DNA of 64,000 nt from Oricola thermophila (GTDB taxonomy: Bacteria; Pseudomonadota; Alphaproteobacteria; Rhizobiales; Rhizobiaceae): NCBI RefSeq assembly GCF_013358405.1, contig NZ_CP054836.1:1364001-1428000 (forward strand), in the 5' to 3' direction. A program made the position numbers and the translations under genes. Shown here in pieces: positions 18,061-26,617 of this stretch (its first letter is position 1; every line of letters starts with the position of its first letter). The notes below the pieces were generated by a model that did not search any database, was not told where the DNA came from, and saw nothing but the letters and a program-made list of their open reading frames with translations.

Positions 18061-19605
18061 ATGTCCGCCAAAGAACGCTTCTACATCACCACCGCGATTT
18101 CCTATCCGAACGGCGCGCCGCATATCGGCCATGCCTACGAGCTGATCGCCACGGACGCGATCGCCCGCTTCCAGCGCCTCGACGGCCGGGAGGTCTTCTT
18201 CCTCACCGGAACCGACGAGCACGGCATCAAGATGCTGCAGACCGCGCGCAAGGAAGGCATTCCGGTGCGCGAACTGGCGGACCGCAACACCGCCCGCTTC
18301 CAGGAGATGACCCGGGCACTTAACGCCTCCAATGACGATTTCATTCGCACAACCGAGCCGCGCCACTACGAGACGGTACAGGCGATCTGGAAGGCGATGG
18401 CGGAGAAGGGCGACATCTACAAGGATGCCTATGCCGGCTGGTACTCGGTGCGCGACGAAGCCTACTACGACGAGGACGAGACCGAAGTACGCGAGGACGG
18501 CGTCCGCTACGGCCCGCAGGGCACGCCCGTCGAGTGGGTCGAGGAGGAAAGCTACTTCTTCCGCCTGTCGAAATACCAGCAGGCTCTTCTCGATCACTAC
18601 GAGAAAAACCCCGACTTCATCGGCCCCGAGACCCGCCGCAACGAGATCGTCTCCTTCGTCAGCCGCGGCCTCAAGGACCTGTCAGTGTCGCGGACGACCT
18701 TCGACTGGGGCGTGCCCGTCCCCGGGGACGAGAAACACGTGATGTATGTCTGGGTCGACGCGCTGACCAACTATCTCACTGCGACCGGCTGGCCGAACGG
18801 CGGTCCGCGCGAGAAGTTCTGGCCGGCGGACGTGCATGTCATCGGCAAGGACATCGTGCGCTTCCACGCGGTCTACTGGCCGGCATTCCTGATGTCGGCG
18901 GGCCTGCCTCTGCCGAAGCGCGTCTACGGCCACGGCTTCCTGTTCAACCGCGGCGAGAAAATGTCCAAATCGCTCGGCAATGTCGTCGATCCGTTCGAGA
19001 TGGCCGAGCATTACGGCGTCGACCAGATGCGCTATTTCTTCCTGCGCGAGGTGCCGTTCGGCAATGACGGCAACTACAGCCACGAGGCGATCGTGACGCG
19101 CACCAATGCCGATCTCGCCAACGGCCTCGGCAATCTGGCGCAGCGTTCGCTTTCCATGATCGCCAAGCACTGCGAGGGCAGGGTGCCGGAACACGGAGCC
19201 TTCACGGAAGAGGACGAGGCGCTGCTGGCCACCGTCACCCCGGCGCTCGCCGCCGCCCGCGAGGCCATGGACCGGCAGGCGATCCACAAGGCGGTGGAGG
19301 CCACCTTCGAGATCGCCGCGGCCGGCGACCGCTACATCGACGCGCAGGCGCCATGGGCGCTGCGCAAGACCGATCCCGAGCGCATGAAGACGGTGCTCTA
19401 CGTCGTCGCCGAGACGGTGCGGCGCATCGCCATCCTCGCCCAGCCCTACATCCCGGACTCCGCGGGCAAGCTGCTCGACCTGGTGGCCGCGCCGCAGGAC
19501 GCGCGCGACTTCGCCGCGCTGGAGACCATGCTGGTGCCGGGCACGGAGCTGCCGGCGCCGACGGGCGTGTTCCCGCGCTACGTGGACAAGGAAGCGGACA
19601 GCTGA
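18061..19605 (+). CDS. metG: Methionyl-tRNA synthetase
   Basis: The class I synthetase (514 aa) charges tRNA-Met. It has HIGH at 21-24 and KMSKS at 300-304, followed by the anticodon-binding helical domain. The connective peptide contains no Cys-x2-Cys knuckle where E. coli MetG binds zinc, so this is the zinc-free form. It also lacks the C-terminal tRNA-binding appendix, which explains its shorter length. No strong ribosome site is visible before ATG 18061. tatD follows after four bases. Confidence 0.96.
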   Translation: MSAKERFYITTAISYPNGAPHIGHAYELIATDAIARFQRLDGREVFFLTGTDEHGIKMLQTARKEGIPVRELADRNTARFQEMTRALNASNDDFIRTTEPRHYETVQAIWKAMAEKGDIYKDAYAGWYSVRDEAYYDEDETEVREDGVRYGPQGTPVEWVEEESYFFRLSKYQQALLDHYEKNPDFIGPETRRNEIVSFVSRGLKDLSVSRTTFDWGVPVPGDEKHVMYVWVDALTNYLTATGWPNGGPREKFWPADVHVIGKDIVRFHAVYWPAFLMSAGLPLPKRVYGHGFLFNRGEKMSKSLGNVVDPFEMAEHYGVDQMRYFFLREVPFGNDGNYSHEAIVTRTNADLANGLGNLAQRSLSMIAKHCEGRVPEHGAFTEEDEALLATVTPALAAAREAMDRQAIHKAVEATFEIAAAGDRYIDAQAPWALRKTDPERMKTVLYVVAETVRRIAILAQPYIPDSAGKLLDLVAAPQDARDFAALETMLVPGTELPAPTGVFPRYVDKEADS

Positions 19606-19609
19606 TCCG

Positions 19610-20401
19610 ATGACCGTTCTTGTCGACAGCCACTGCCACCTGGACTTCCCGGACTTCGCCGAGGAACGCGATGCAATCGTCGCCCGGGCGCGGGAGGCCG
19701 GCATCGTGCGCATGGTCACGATCTCGACCCGCGTGAAGATGTTCGACGGGATCCGCGCCATCGCGGAGGCCCATGACGACGTGTTCTGCTCCGTCGGCAC
19801 CCACCCCCACAACGCCGACGAGGAGCTCGACGTCACCGCCGACGACCTGGTGCGGCTTGCGGAAGGCGAGAAGGTCGTGGCGATCGGCGAGGCCGGCCTC
19901 GACTATTTCTACGACAAGGCGCCACGCGAAGCGCAGGCGGAAGGCTTCCGCCGCCACATAGAGGCCGCGCGGCGCACCGGGCTGCCGCTGGTCATCCATG
20001 CCCGCTCCGCCGACGACGACATGGCTGCGATCCTGACCGAGGAAACGGGGAAGGGGGCCTTTCCCTTCGTCCTGCATTGCTTTTCATCAGGCCGCGCGCT
20101 GGCGGAGACCGGGATCGCGCTCGGCGGCTACGTTTCCTTTTCCGGCATCCTTACCTTCAACAAGTCGCAGGACATCCGCGACATCGCGAAGGACCTGCCG
20201 GCCGACCGCCTGCTCGTCGAGACCGACGCGCCCTATCTCGCGCCGCCGCCCCATCGAGGCAAGCGCAACGAGCCGTCCTACGTGGTCAATACCGCGCAGG
20301 TGCTGGCCGATGTCCGCGGCGTGACACTCGAAGAGATCGGCCGGACGACGACCGAAAACTTCTACCGCCTATTCTCGAAGGTGCCGCGCCACGATGGCTG
20401 A
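19610..20401 (+). CDS. tatD: TatD family metal-dependent hydrolase (probable DNase)
   Basis: The 263-residue TIM-barrel metallohydrolase has metal ligands in HCHLD near the N-terminus, GEAGLDYFY, VIHAR, LHCFS and the terminal ETDAPY motif. Family members cut DNA from the 3' end and may repair or degrade DNA. The metG-tatD-MBL hydrolase order recurs in many alphaproteobacteria. Its stop overlaps the next gene by eight bases. Confidence 0.93.
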   Translation: MTVLVDSHCHLDFPDFAEERDAIVARAREAGIVRMVTISTRVKMFDGIRAIAEAHDDVFCSVGTHPHNADEELDVTADDLVRLAEGEKVVAIGEAGLDYFYDKAPREAQAEGFRRHIEAARRTGLPLVIHARSADDDMAAILTEETGKGAFPFVLHCFSSGRALAETGIALGGYVSFSGILTFNKSQDIRDIAKDLPADRLLVETDAPYLAPPPHRGKRNEPSYVVNTAQVLADVRGVTLEEIGRTTTENFYRLFSKVPRHDG

Positions 20402-21218
20402 CACCGGCAAGGCCACGATGCGTTTCACGGTCCTGGGCTGCGGCTCGTCGCCGGGCACGCCGCGGCTCAACGGCGACTGGGGCAACTGCAATCCGCACAA
20501 TCCGCGCAACCGCCGTCTGCGCGCGTCGCTTCTGGTCGAACGCATCGCGGCGGACGGCACGCGAACCTGCGTCTGCATCGACACCGGGCCGGACTTCCGC
20601 CAGCAAATGCTCAACGCCGAGGTCCGCCAGCTCGACGGCGTCGTCTACACCCATCCCCATGCCGACCACATCCATGGCATAGACGACCTGCGCACATTCG
20701 TGCTGTGGCAGAAGCGACTGATGGATGTCTGGGCCGACGACGCGACCTACCGGCGGCTGGAGGAGGGGTTCGGCTACTGCTTCGAGACGCCGCCCGGCAG
20801 TTCCTATCCGCCAATCCTGAAACGTCATGCCATAGACCACGACAAGCCGTTCAACGTGCCGGGACCGGGCGGGGATATTGAGTTCCTGCCGCTCGTCCAG
20901 CGGCACGGCTCCATCCATTCGCTGGGGTTCCGCATCGGGAGCCTGGCCTATTGCTCGGACGTCAGCGCCTTCCCGGACGCGACGCTGGACAGGATGCGCA
21001 ACCTCGACGTGCTGATCGTCGATGCGCTTCAATACCGCGAACATCCGAGCCACATGTCGCTGGAACAGGCGCTCGCCGTGATCACCGAGCTGGCGCCCAG
21101 GCGCGCATACCTGACCCACATGCACATTCCGCTCGACTACGTGACGGTGAAGAACGAGACGCCCGATCACGTCGACCCGGCCCATGACGGCCTTGTCATC
21201 GAACTGGAGGAGCGATGA
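20394..21218 (+). CDS. MBL-fold metallohydrolase (PhnP-like phosphodiesterase family)
   Basis: The 274-residue metallo-beta-lactamase-fold hydrolase has the metal motif THPHADHIHG. Further His/Asp ligands are in the CSDVS and LTHMHIPL regions. The N-terminal G-C-G-S-S-P-G-T-P and Cys-containing segment are shared with PhnP-type cyclic phosphodiesterases. It overlaps tatD upstream and the YbaK-like gene downstream, so the three are co-translated. A phosphodiesterase activity is plausible; the true substrate in this tatD context is unknown. No phosphonate lyase genes are linked. Confidence 0.88.
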   Translation: MADTGKATMRFTVLGCGSSPGTPRLNGDWGNCNPHNPRNRRLRASLLVERIAADGTRTCVCIDTGPDFRQQMLNAEVRQLDGVVYTHPHADHIHGIDDLRTFVLWQKRLMDVWADDATYRRLEEGFGYCFETPPGSSYPPILKRHAIDHDKPFNVPGPGGDIEFLPLVQRHGSIHSLGFRIGSLAYCSDVSAFPDATLDRMRNLDVLIVDALQYREHPSHMSLEQALAVITELAPRRAYLTHMHIPLDYVTVKNETPDHVDPAHDGLVIELEER

Positions 21219-21715
21219 TGGAAACGGTGACACCGAAACCCGGATCGTCCATGGAGCGCGTCGCCAATGACGCGAAGCGGCTCGGCCTCGAAATCGAGCT
21301 GCGGGTGATGGACCAGTCGACGCGGACGGCCGAGGAAGCGGCGGCCGCATGCGGCTGCGAGGTCGGGCAGATCGTCAAGTCGCTGGTCTTCGAGAACGCC
21401 GATACCGGCGCGCTCGTCCTGTTGCTCGTTTCCGGGCGGCACAACGCTGATCTCGATTATATTTCAGAGCGATACGGGTTGAACTTGAAGCGATGTGACG
21501 GCCGCCGCGTGCGCGAGGAGACCGGCTTTGCCATCGGCGGTGTCTCTCCGCTCGGTCACAAGGCGCCGATCGCGACATGGATGGACGAGAGCCTGCTGGA
21601 CTACGACACGGTCTGGGCGGCAGCCGGGCGACCGGATAGCGTCTTCCGTGTCGGGTCGCGGGCGCTGGCCGACACGATCGGGCCCGAGATCATCGCGGTG
21701 CGTGCCACCGATTAG
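21215..21715 (+). CDS. YbaK/EbsC family aminoacyl-tRNA deacylase-like protein
   Basis: The 166-residue protein has the YbaK fold, with the conserved lysine in IVKSLVF and the GGVSPLGH glycine-rich loop. Related proteins remove wrong amino acids from tRNA (for example Cys-tRNA-Pro or Ala-tRNA-Pro). It starts within the preceding gene (ATGA overlap), forming the end of the metG-tatD-MBL unit. This ties it to translation, which fits an editing role. The amino acid it edits is not evident. Confidence 0.9.
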   Translation: MMETVTPKPGSSMERVANDAKRLGLEIELRVMDQSTRTAEEAAAACGCEVGQIVKSLVFENADTGALVLLLVSGRHNADLDYISERYGLNLKRCDGRRVREETGFAIGGVSPLGHKAPIATWMDESLLDYDTVWAAAGRPDSVFRVGSRALADTIGPEIIAVRATD

Positions 21716-21875
21716 CCGATCCGCGGCAGCTTGCTGCCATACGCACCAGTTCCATAATCCATCTTATGCGACAACTTCTTGGATGCCGCCGTGACGCGGG
21801 CCGGATGGCCGCCGCGCCGTGACGGCACTGCCCTTGCCCTGTACGGATCGAACATGCCAAGCGAGCATCGCCGCG

Positions 21876-22763
21876 CTAGCCGATGATGCCCGGCGGATCG
21901 GCCGGAAGCGCGGTTGCCACCGCCGCGAGCTTGTCCGGGTTCAGCACCGAGTCGATGGCGGCGATCCTGCCGCCGGCGACGCTGATCTGGATGACCGATA
22001 CCGGCCGCCCATCCCGCGTCGCCACCACGGCCGGCCGGCCGTTGATGGCGCGGATGTCGAACGCCAGGCCGCCGGCCGCGTTGCGCGCCAGACCGATGAA
22101 CAACCGCGAAACGGCGTCGGCGCCATGCACGGAGCGTCGCGCCGTACGGACCCGGCCGCCGCCGTCCGACCGCGCGACGACATCCGCCGACAGCAGCGCC
22201 ACGAGCCCGTCGAGGTCCTGCGCCCGGCAGGCCGCCACGAAACCGTCGAGCAGACGCCGGTGCTCCCGCGGATCGGCGTCGAAGCGCGGCCGGTCCGCGC
22301 GCAACGCCCGCCCGGCGCGCATGTGAAGCTGCCGGCACGCCTCGGGACTGCGCTCCAGGATCGCGCCGACTTCCGCATGGGAATATCCGAACACCTCGTG
22401 CAGCAGGTAAGCCGCGCGCTCCGGCGGCGTCAGCCGCTCCAGCGCGACCAGGAAGGCGAAGGAGATCGCCTCGAACAGTTCCGCCGGCCCGTCGCCGGTC
22501 GGCAGCGGCTCGGGCAGCCATTCGCCGACATAGGTCTCGCGCCGGACCCGGGCGGATTTCAGGTGGTCGAGACACAGCCGCGTCACGGTGCGGACGAGAT
22601 AGGCCTCGGGATCGTCCACCGCATCGCGCCGCGCGCCGTGCCAGCGCAGCCAGGCGTCCTGCACCATGTCCTCGGCCTCGCTGGCCGAGCCCAGCATGCG
22701 GTACGCGATGCCGAACAGGCGCGGCCTGATGCTGTCGAATTCCGGTTGCGTGGACGCGGCCAT
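21876..22763 (-). CDS. ECF41-type RNA polymerase sigma factor with C-terminal SnoaL-like domain
   Basis: The 295-residue sigma factor has region 2 at the N-terminus (FGIAYRMLGSASEAEDMVQD), region 4 (about 105-155) and then a roughly 130-residue SnoaL-like domain in place of an anti-sigma factor. All three ECF41 hallmark motifs are present: WLPEPL (82-87), DGGGR (200-204) and NPDKL (275-279). The C-terminal domain is known in this group to control activity in cis. The gene starts ten bases after the oxidoreductase stop, and an ECF41-like promoter lies upstream of both, so it probably drives its own operon. Confidence 0.93.
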   Translation of the reverse strand: MAASTQPEFDSIRPRLFGIAYRMLGSASEAEDMVQDAWLRWHGARRDAVDDPEAYLVRTVTRLCLDHLKSARVRRETYVGEWLPEPLPTGDGPAELFEAISFAFLVALERLTPPERAAYLLHEVFGYSHAEVGAILERSPEACRQLHMRAGRALRADRPRFDADPREHRRLLDGFVAACRAQDLDGLVALLSADVVARSDGGGRVRTARRSVHGADAVSRLFIGLARNAAGGLAFDIRAINGRPAVVATRDGRPVSVIQISVAGGRIAAIDSVLNPDKLAAVATALPADPPGIIG

Positions 22764-22773
22764 CGGTGGTCCC

Positions 22774-23910
22774 TCAATTCGCCCCTGCCTGCACCTGCCC
22801 CTCCGGAACGCGGGGCGCGTGCCCCGTGCGCATGCCCATGACGGTCGGCACGCCCCGCGATTCCAGCGCCAGCACCCGCCAGGTGAAGCGGCATATGAAC
22901 TCCTTGTAGTGCGCGGCGAGCCTGCCCGTCCACACCGGCCCGACCGGCCGTCCCGCCCTGTCCGCCCACTGGATCAGCCCGTCGCGGCGGCCGAGGCTGA
23001 CGCAGTAAAAGGCAAGGCGGAAGTCGAAGGCCCGCCCCGCCCGGCCCCGGCACTCGGCGGCGATGTTGTCGCCGGCTTGCGCGCCCATGGGCAACGCGCT
23101 CTTGCATCCCATGGGCAGAGCGTGCCCCGGATCATGCACCGGCACGGCGCAGTCGCCGACCGCATGGATCCGCGGGTCCGACACCGAGCGCAGAAGCGGA
23201 TCGACAAGCACCCGGTCGTGCCCGTTCACCGCCAGGCCGGCGTCGCGACCGAGCGCCGGGATTTCGAATCCGGCCGCCGCCAGCGTCAGGTCGGCGCCCG
23301 GCACCGGCGCGTCGCCGCCGCAATGGACGCCCTCCTCCACGCGCACGCCGAGCCGGTCGAAGGCCGCCAGCAGATGGGTCCGCGCGGCGGGCGACCATCC
23401 CTGCCCCAGCGGCGAGCGGGTCAGCAGCGCGACATCGAGACCGGGATACGCCTCCTTGATCTCGGTGGCCGCCTCGATGCCGGTTAGCCCGCCGCCGATC
23501 ACGGCGACCCGCGCGCCGTCCCGCATCTCCTTCAGCCGGGCGGCAATCGCCTCGCTTTCGCCGGGCGCCAGCACCGCCGCGCCGTCGCCGGTCCTCCTCG
23601 GCACCGATCCGAGCGCCAGCACGAGCCGGTCCCACGGCAGAGACCGCCCGTCCACACGCACGCTGCGCGCCCCGGAGTTGATCGCCTCAGCGCGGCCGAC
23701 GACCAGCCCGACGCCGGCCCGTTCCAGCACCGGGCGGAGCGCGCGCCGCGCCGTTCCGCTCCCGGCCGCGACCTGGTGCAACCTGATGCGCTCGACAAAG
23801 CCATCGCTGTCGTTGACGAGGGTGATCCTGTTCCCCCTGCCCGCCTTGCGCGCCAGCCGCAGGGCGCAGGCCACGCCTGCATAGCCGCCGCCGATGATGA
23901 CTATATCCAT
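22774..23910 (-). CDS. FAD-dependent pyridine nucleotide-disulfide oxidoreductase (NDH-2-like)
   Basis: The 378-residue flavoprotein has an N-terminal dinucleotide-binding motif VIIGGGYAG for FAD. A second motif, AVIGGGLTGIE (about 150), would bind NAD(P)H, and the family motif IHAVGDCAVP binds FAD again. There is no redox-active disulfide, so it resembles type II NADH dehydrogenases and small quinone reductases. ATG at 23910 has AAGGAG nine bases upstream. It is the first gene of the ECF41 operon; oxidoreductases are frequent ECF41 partners. The electron acceptor is unknown. Confidence 0.88.
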   Translation of the reverse strand: MDIVIIGGGYAGVACALRLARKAGRGNRITLVNDSDGFVERIRLHQVAAGSGTARRALRPVLERAGVGLVVGRAEAINSGARSVRVDGRSLPWDRLVLALGSVPRRTGDGAAVLAPGESEAIAARLKEMRDGARVAVIGGGLTGIEAATEIKEAYPGLDVALLTRSPLGQGWSPAARTHLLAAFDRLGVRVEEGVHCGGDAPVPGADLTLAAAGFEIPALGRDAGLAVNGHDRVLVDPLLRSVSDPRIHAVGDCAVPVHDPGHALPMGCKSALPMGAQAGDNIAAECRGRAGRAFDFRLAFYCVSLGRRDGLIQWADRAGRPVGPVWTGRLAAHYKEFICRFTWRVLALESRGVPTVMGMRTGHAPRVPEGQVQAGAN

Positions 23911-23939
23911 GGCATTCTCCTTTCCGTCTCTGCCCCAAG

Positions 23940-23966
23940 GACGAAACGGAAGGGCGAAACGTGACA
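23940..23966 (-). promoter_or_regulatory. ECF41-type promoter upstream of the oxidoreductase-sigma operon
   Basis: Read on the minus strand, TGTCACG (23966-23960) is followed by exactly 16 bases and CGTC (23943-23940). The published ECF41 promoter pattern is TGTCACA-N16-CGTC, so this differs at one base. The implied start point leaves room for a short leader and the AAGGAG ribosome site before the oxidoreductase start at 23910. Autoregulation is inferred from this match. Confidence 0.75.
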
Positions 23967-24041
23967 TTGCCACGCCGCTTTCTGTGGATGCGCGGGGATT
24001 GTCACGTTCCCGCCGCTGCGCATTCGCATAAGGATGTTCCC

Positions 24042-24899
24042 ATGGAACCTTCCCGCGACATTTCCCGCCTGCTCGAGATCATGGCCCGGCTGCGCGACCC
24101 CGAGACCGGCTGCCCTTGGGACGTGGAACAGACCTTCGAGACGATCGTGCCCTACACGATCGAGGAGGCCTACGAGGTCGCCGACGCCATCGAGCGCGGC
24201 GACATGGTCGACCTGCCGGACGAGCTGGGCGACCTGCTTCTCCAGGTCGTGTTCCATGCGCGCATGGCCGAGGAGGCCGGCCATTTCGATTTCGGCGACG
24301 TGGTCGAGGCAATCACGAAAAAGATGATCCGTCGTCACCCCCACGTCTTTGGCGACGAGAGCGTGCGCGGCAGGAAGCTCGCCAAGGGCATGTGGGAGAA
24401 GATCAAGGCCGAGGAAAAGGCGGAAAAGGCGGCCCGTTATGCCGCGGCCCGCAAGGCCGCCGGCCAGTCGGAAGGGGAGCCCCCTTCCCTGCTGGACGAC
24501 GTGCCGCGGGCCCTGCCCGCGCTGATCCGCGCCATCAAGCTGCAGCGCAAGGCCGCACGCGTCGGCTTCGACTGGGACACCGCGCCACCGATCCTCGACA
24601 AGATCGAGGAAGAGATCGGCGAGCTGCGCGAGGTGATGGAGTCCGGCGAGCAGGACAAGGTCCGCGAGGAATATGGCGACCTGCTCTTCGCGCTGGTCAA
24701 TCTCGGCCGCCATCTCGACGTCGAACCGGAGGCCGCGCTGGAAGCCGCCAACCTGAAATTCTTCACCCGCTTCCGCTACATCGAAAAGGCGCTCGCCGCC
24801 GGAGGCCGTGACCCGGCCGCGGCCACGCTGGACGAGATGGAAGCGCTCTGGCAGCAGGCCAAGACCGCCGCACGGCCGGATGGCGGCGACTCCGGATAA
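24042..24899 (+). CDS. mazG: Nucleoside triphosphate pyrophosphohydrolase
   Basis: The 285-residue protein has two MazG domains. The first (residues about 10-115) carries the acidic metal-binding helices EEAYEVADAI and DELGDLLLQVVFH. The second (about 165-270) has EEEIGELREVM and EEYGDLLFALVN. It hydrolyses NTPs to NMP and pyrophosphate, cleaning abnormal nucleotides. ATG at 24042 is chosen for AAGGA eight bases upstream, matching the usual N-terminus of the family. A Lys/Glu-rich linker joins the domains. Confidence 0.95.
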   Translation: MEPSRDISRLLEIMARLRDPETGCPWDVEQTFETIVPYTIEEAYEVADAIERGDMVDLPDELGDLLLQVVFHARMAEEAGHFDFGDVVEAITKKMIRRHPHVFGDESVRGRKLAKGMWEKIKAEEKAEKAARYAAARKAAGQSEGEPPSLLDDVPRALPALIRAIKLQRKAARVGFDWDTAPPILDKIEEEIGELREVMESGEQDKVREEYGDLLFALVNLGRHLDVEPEAALEAANLKFFTRFRYIEKALAAGGRDPAAATLDEMEALWQQAKTAARPDGGDSG

Positions 24900-24964
24900 A
24901 TGCGCTTTCCCTTTGCCTCTCCGGGGGTTAAACGGACCGGGAAACCAATGAAAGGCTGTTTCCG

Positions 24965-25183
24965 ATGAGCGAAGAGACCCGCGACACCAACGGCACGATC
25001 CTGGCCGACGGCGACAATGTCACGGTCATAAAGGATCTGAAGGTCAAGGGCACCTCCTCGACCATCAAGCGCGGCACCCTGGTCAAGGGCATCCGGCTGA
25101 CCGGCAACCCGGACGAGGTCGAATGCCGCGTCGCCAAGATCAAGGGGCTGGTGCTGCGCACCGAATTCCTGAAAAAGGCCTGA
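24965..25183 (+). CDS. PhnA-type small protein (alkylphosphonate utilisation domain)
   Basis: The 72-residue protein consists of the C-terminal PhnA/YjdM beta domain (GDNVTVIKDLKVKGTSSTIKRG, here cited by its core DLKVKGTSSTIKRGT). The N-terminal zinc ribbon found in E. coli YjdM is absent. Despite the historical name, the family is not part of the C-P lyase and its function is unsettled. AAAGG lies about ten bases upstream. It follows mazG on the same strand after 65 bases. No phosphonate genes adjoin. Confidence 0.88.
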   Translation: MSEETRDTNGTILADGDNVTVIKDLKVKGTSSTIKRGTLVKGIRLTGNPDEVECRVAKIKGLVLRTEFLKKA

Positions 25184-25271
25184 TTCCGCGACATCCTCCG
25201 CATTGCACGCAAGCGGTTCGCGCCAATCTTCGTGGCGGGCCGAACTTGGCTACGGTTCGCGGCCGAGCCGG

Positions 25272-25427
25272 CTACCTGTGACAGTGCACCTGGCCGGTCT
25301 TCCGGTTCATGTGGCAGCATTCCCCGGGAGGCGAGCTTTTCCGGCAGCCGCCACCATGGGCCTGGGCCGCCGGCATGGCAGCGACCAACGTGGAAATGAC
25401 CGCCAGCGCGGCAAGTACATGTCTCAT
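25272..25427 (-). CDS. Small secreted Cys/His-rich protein (YHYH-like tail)
   Basis: This 51-residue gene lies on the strand opposite mazG and phnA. A signal peptide (MRHVLAALAVISTLVAAMPAAQ, cleavage near A-Q-A) leaves a mature peptide of about 28 residues packed with four cysteines and four histidines: HGGGCRK, then PGECCHMNRKTGQVHCH. The ending CCH-x-N-R-K-T-G-x-x-H-C-H resembles the tail of YHYH-type periplasmic domains. A strong GGGGGAG ribosome site sits about nine bases before the ATG, which makes a chance frame unlikely. A periplasmic metal-binding role is plausible but unproven. Confidence 0.75.
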   Translation of the reverse strand: MRHVLAALAVISTLVAAMPAAQAHGGGCRKSSPPGECCHMNRKTGQVHCHR

Positions 25428-25727
25428 GCCTGGCTCCCCCTTTGCATGTCTGCAAGCTCCACTATCCGGCCATGACCGCCCGTCAGCAACAGTCGATCCT
25501 GGTTTGTACTTAACGAACAGATGTAACGCCGGATCGGTTCATACTATTGGATGCGCATGGTGCCCGGACGCCTCCTGCATCGTCTTGCGGAGGTCGAAGA
25601 ACTCCACCCCACGGCGCCCCGTTGGACAAATCCCGCCCTCTTGCCCGGAATCCCGGCATTTCCGCGCAAAGTTATCCACCTGCCCCCGGCCTCCCCTACC
25701 CTTCTCCCCGGTGTCACGGAGAAGGCC
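25428..25727. other. Intergenic interval, no gene seen
   Basis: Three hundred bases lie between two divergent genes. They must hold the promoters of the small secreted protein and of the hypothetical gene at 25728. I see no convincing consensus promoter, RNA gene or long hairpin. Confidence 0.5.
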
Positions 25728-26537
25728 ATGGAATTCGACTGGAAACGGGCAGTGGAGAGGAACCTTGACGACCTGTTGCGGATCGTCGCGCAGCTGTTCC
25801 TGATGGCGGGGATAAGGACCGGACGCTCGCTCGTCTTCCTGCCGCGCGCGCTTCGTGCCCGCATCCTGTCGGTCCTGCGTCCCGCCGAGTTCGCCGCCCG
25901 GCGGCTGATCGTCATGGCCGCCTGCAAGCTGGAACGGGACGTGACGCTCGGCCCGGAACGCAACGCGGGTCGGCCCGACGCGAACGCGCAGCCGGAAACA
26001 GCGCCCGAAGACGGGACGGACAGGGAGCGGGACGCAGAACCGTCCGATGCCGAGCTGCTCTATCTCTACCGCGACCGTCCGTCCTTCCAACTCTTCGACC
26101 CGTGGAAGCGCTACGCGCCCTTCCTCTTCGATGTCACCGGGCTGGACGGCCCCTTCGGCCATGCCTTCCTCGAATACGACGACCCGGAAGAAGGCTGGCC
26201 CGCCCCGGAGCGCGATCCCGACGAGCTGGTGGACGCCCGCGGCCTCTCGCGCCGCATCCGGGCGCTGGCACTGGCGCTGGGCGATCTCGACGCACAGGCC
26301 GCCCGCCTTGCCCGCTGGAAGGCCCGTTTCGAGCGGGCCATCGAGAAAATCCGCGCCGCCGACGCAGGCGAGATCGCCGGCATGACGCCGGATGCCGTCC
26401 GCAAGCCCGCACCATGGCGTTTCCGCCCGTTGCGGCCCGGCCTGCCGCCCGGATGGCGAAGGCGGCCGCGAAACGAGATCGGGGAGGTGCTGAAGGAATG
26501 CCACACCCTGGCGCTCGACGCATGGAACACGTCGTGA
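25728..26537 (+). CDS. Conserved-looking hypothetical protein
   Basis: I do not recognise this 269-residue protein. It begins MEFDWKRAVERNLDDLLRIV, has a short hydrophobic stretch (LFLMAGI...SLVFLPRAL) near residues 20-45, an acidic linker (70-105) and a Trp/Phe/Arg-rich helical body with LYRDRPSFQLFDPWKRYAPF. No signal peptide or known motif is visible. The ribosome site GGAGAAGG just precedes ATG 25728, and codon use matches the neighbours, so it is likely real. It is convergent with hflX, with 80 bases between stops. Confidence 0.65.
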   Translation: MEFDWKRAVERNLDDLLRIVAQLFLMAGIRTGRSLVFLPRALRARILSVLRPAEFAARRLIVMAACKLERDVTLGPERNAGRPDANAQPETAPEDGTDRERDAEPSDAELLYLYRDRPSFQLFDPWKRYAPFLFDVTGLDGPFGHAFLEYDDPEEGWPAPERDPDELVDARGLSRRIRALALALGDLDAQAARLARWKARFERAIEKIRAADAGEIAGMTPDAVRKPAPWRFRPLRPGLPPGWRRRPRNEIGEVLKECHTLALDAWNTS

Positions 26538-26617
26538 GCGTCGAAAGACAACTCGCACTCGAAAACCCGGCTTCGCAAGCGGGGCGCGGCGTCGATGCCG
26601 CTTGCCGGCAGGGATGC

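Noticed and set aside
20394..25183. A phosphonate C-P lyase pathway, suggested by the PhnP-like MBL protein and PhnA-like protein
   Set aside because: Neither protein is part of the lyase core, they are not adjacent to each other or to the importer, and no phnGHIJKLM-like gene is present.
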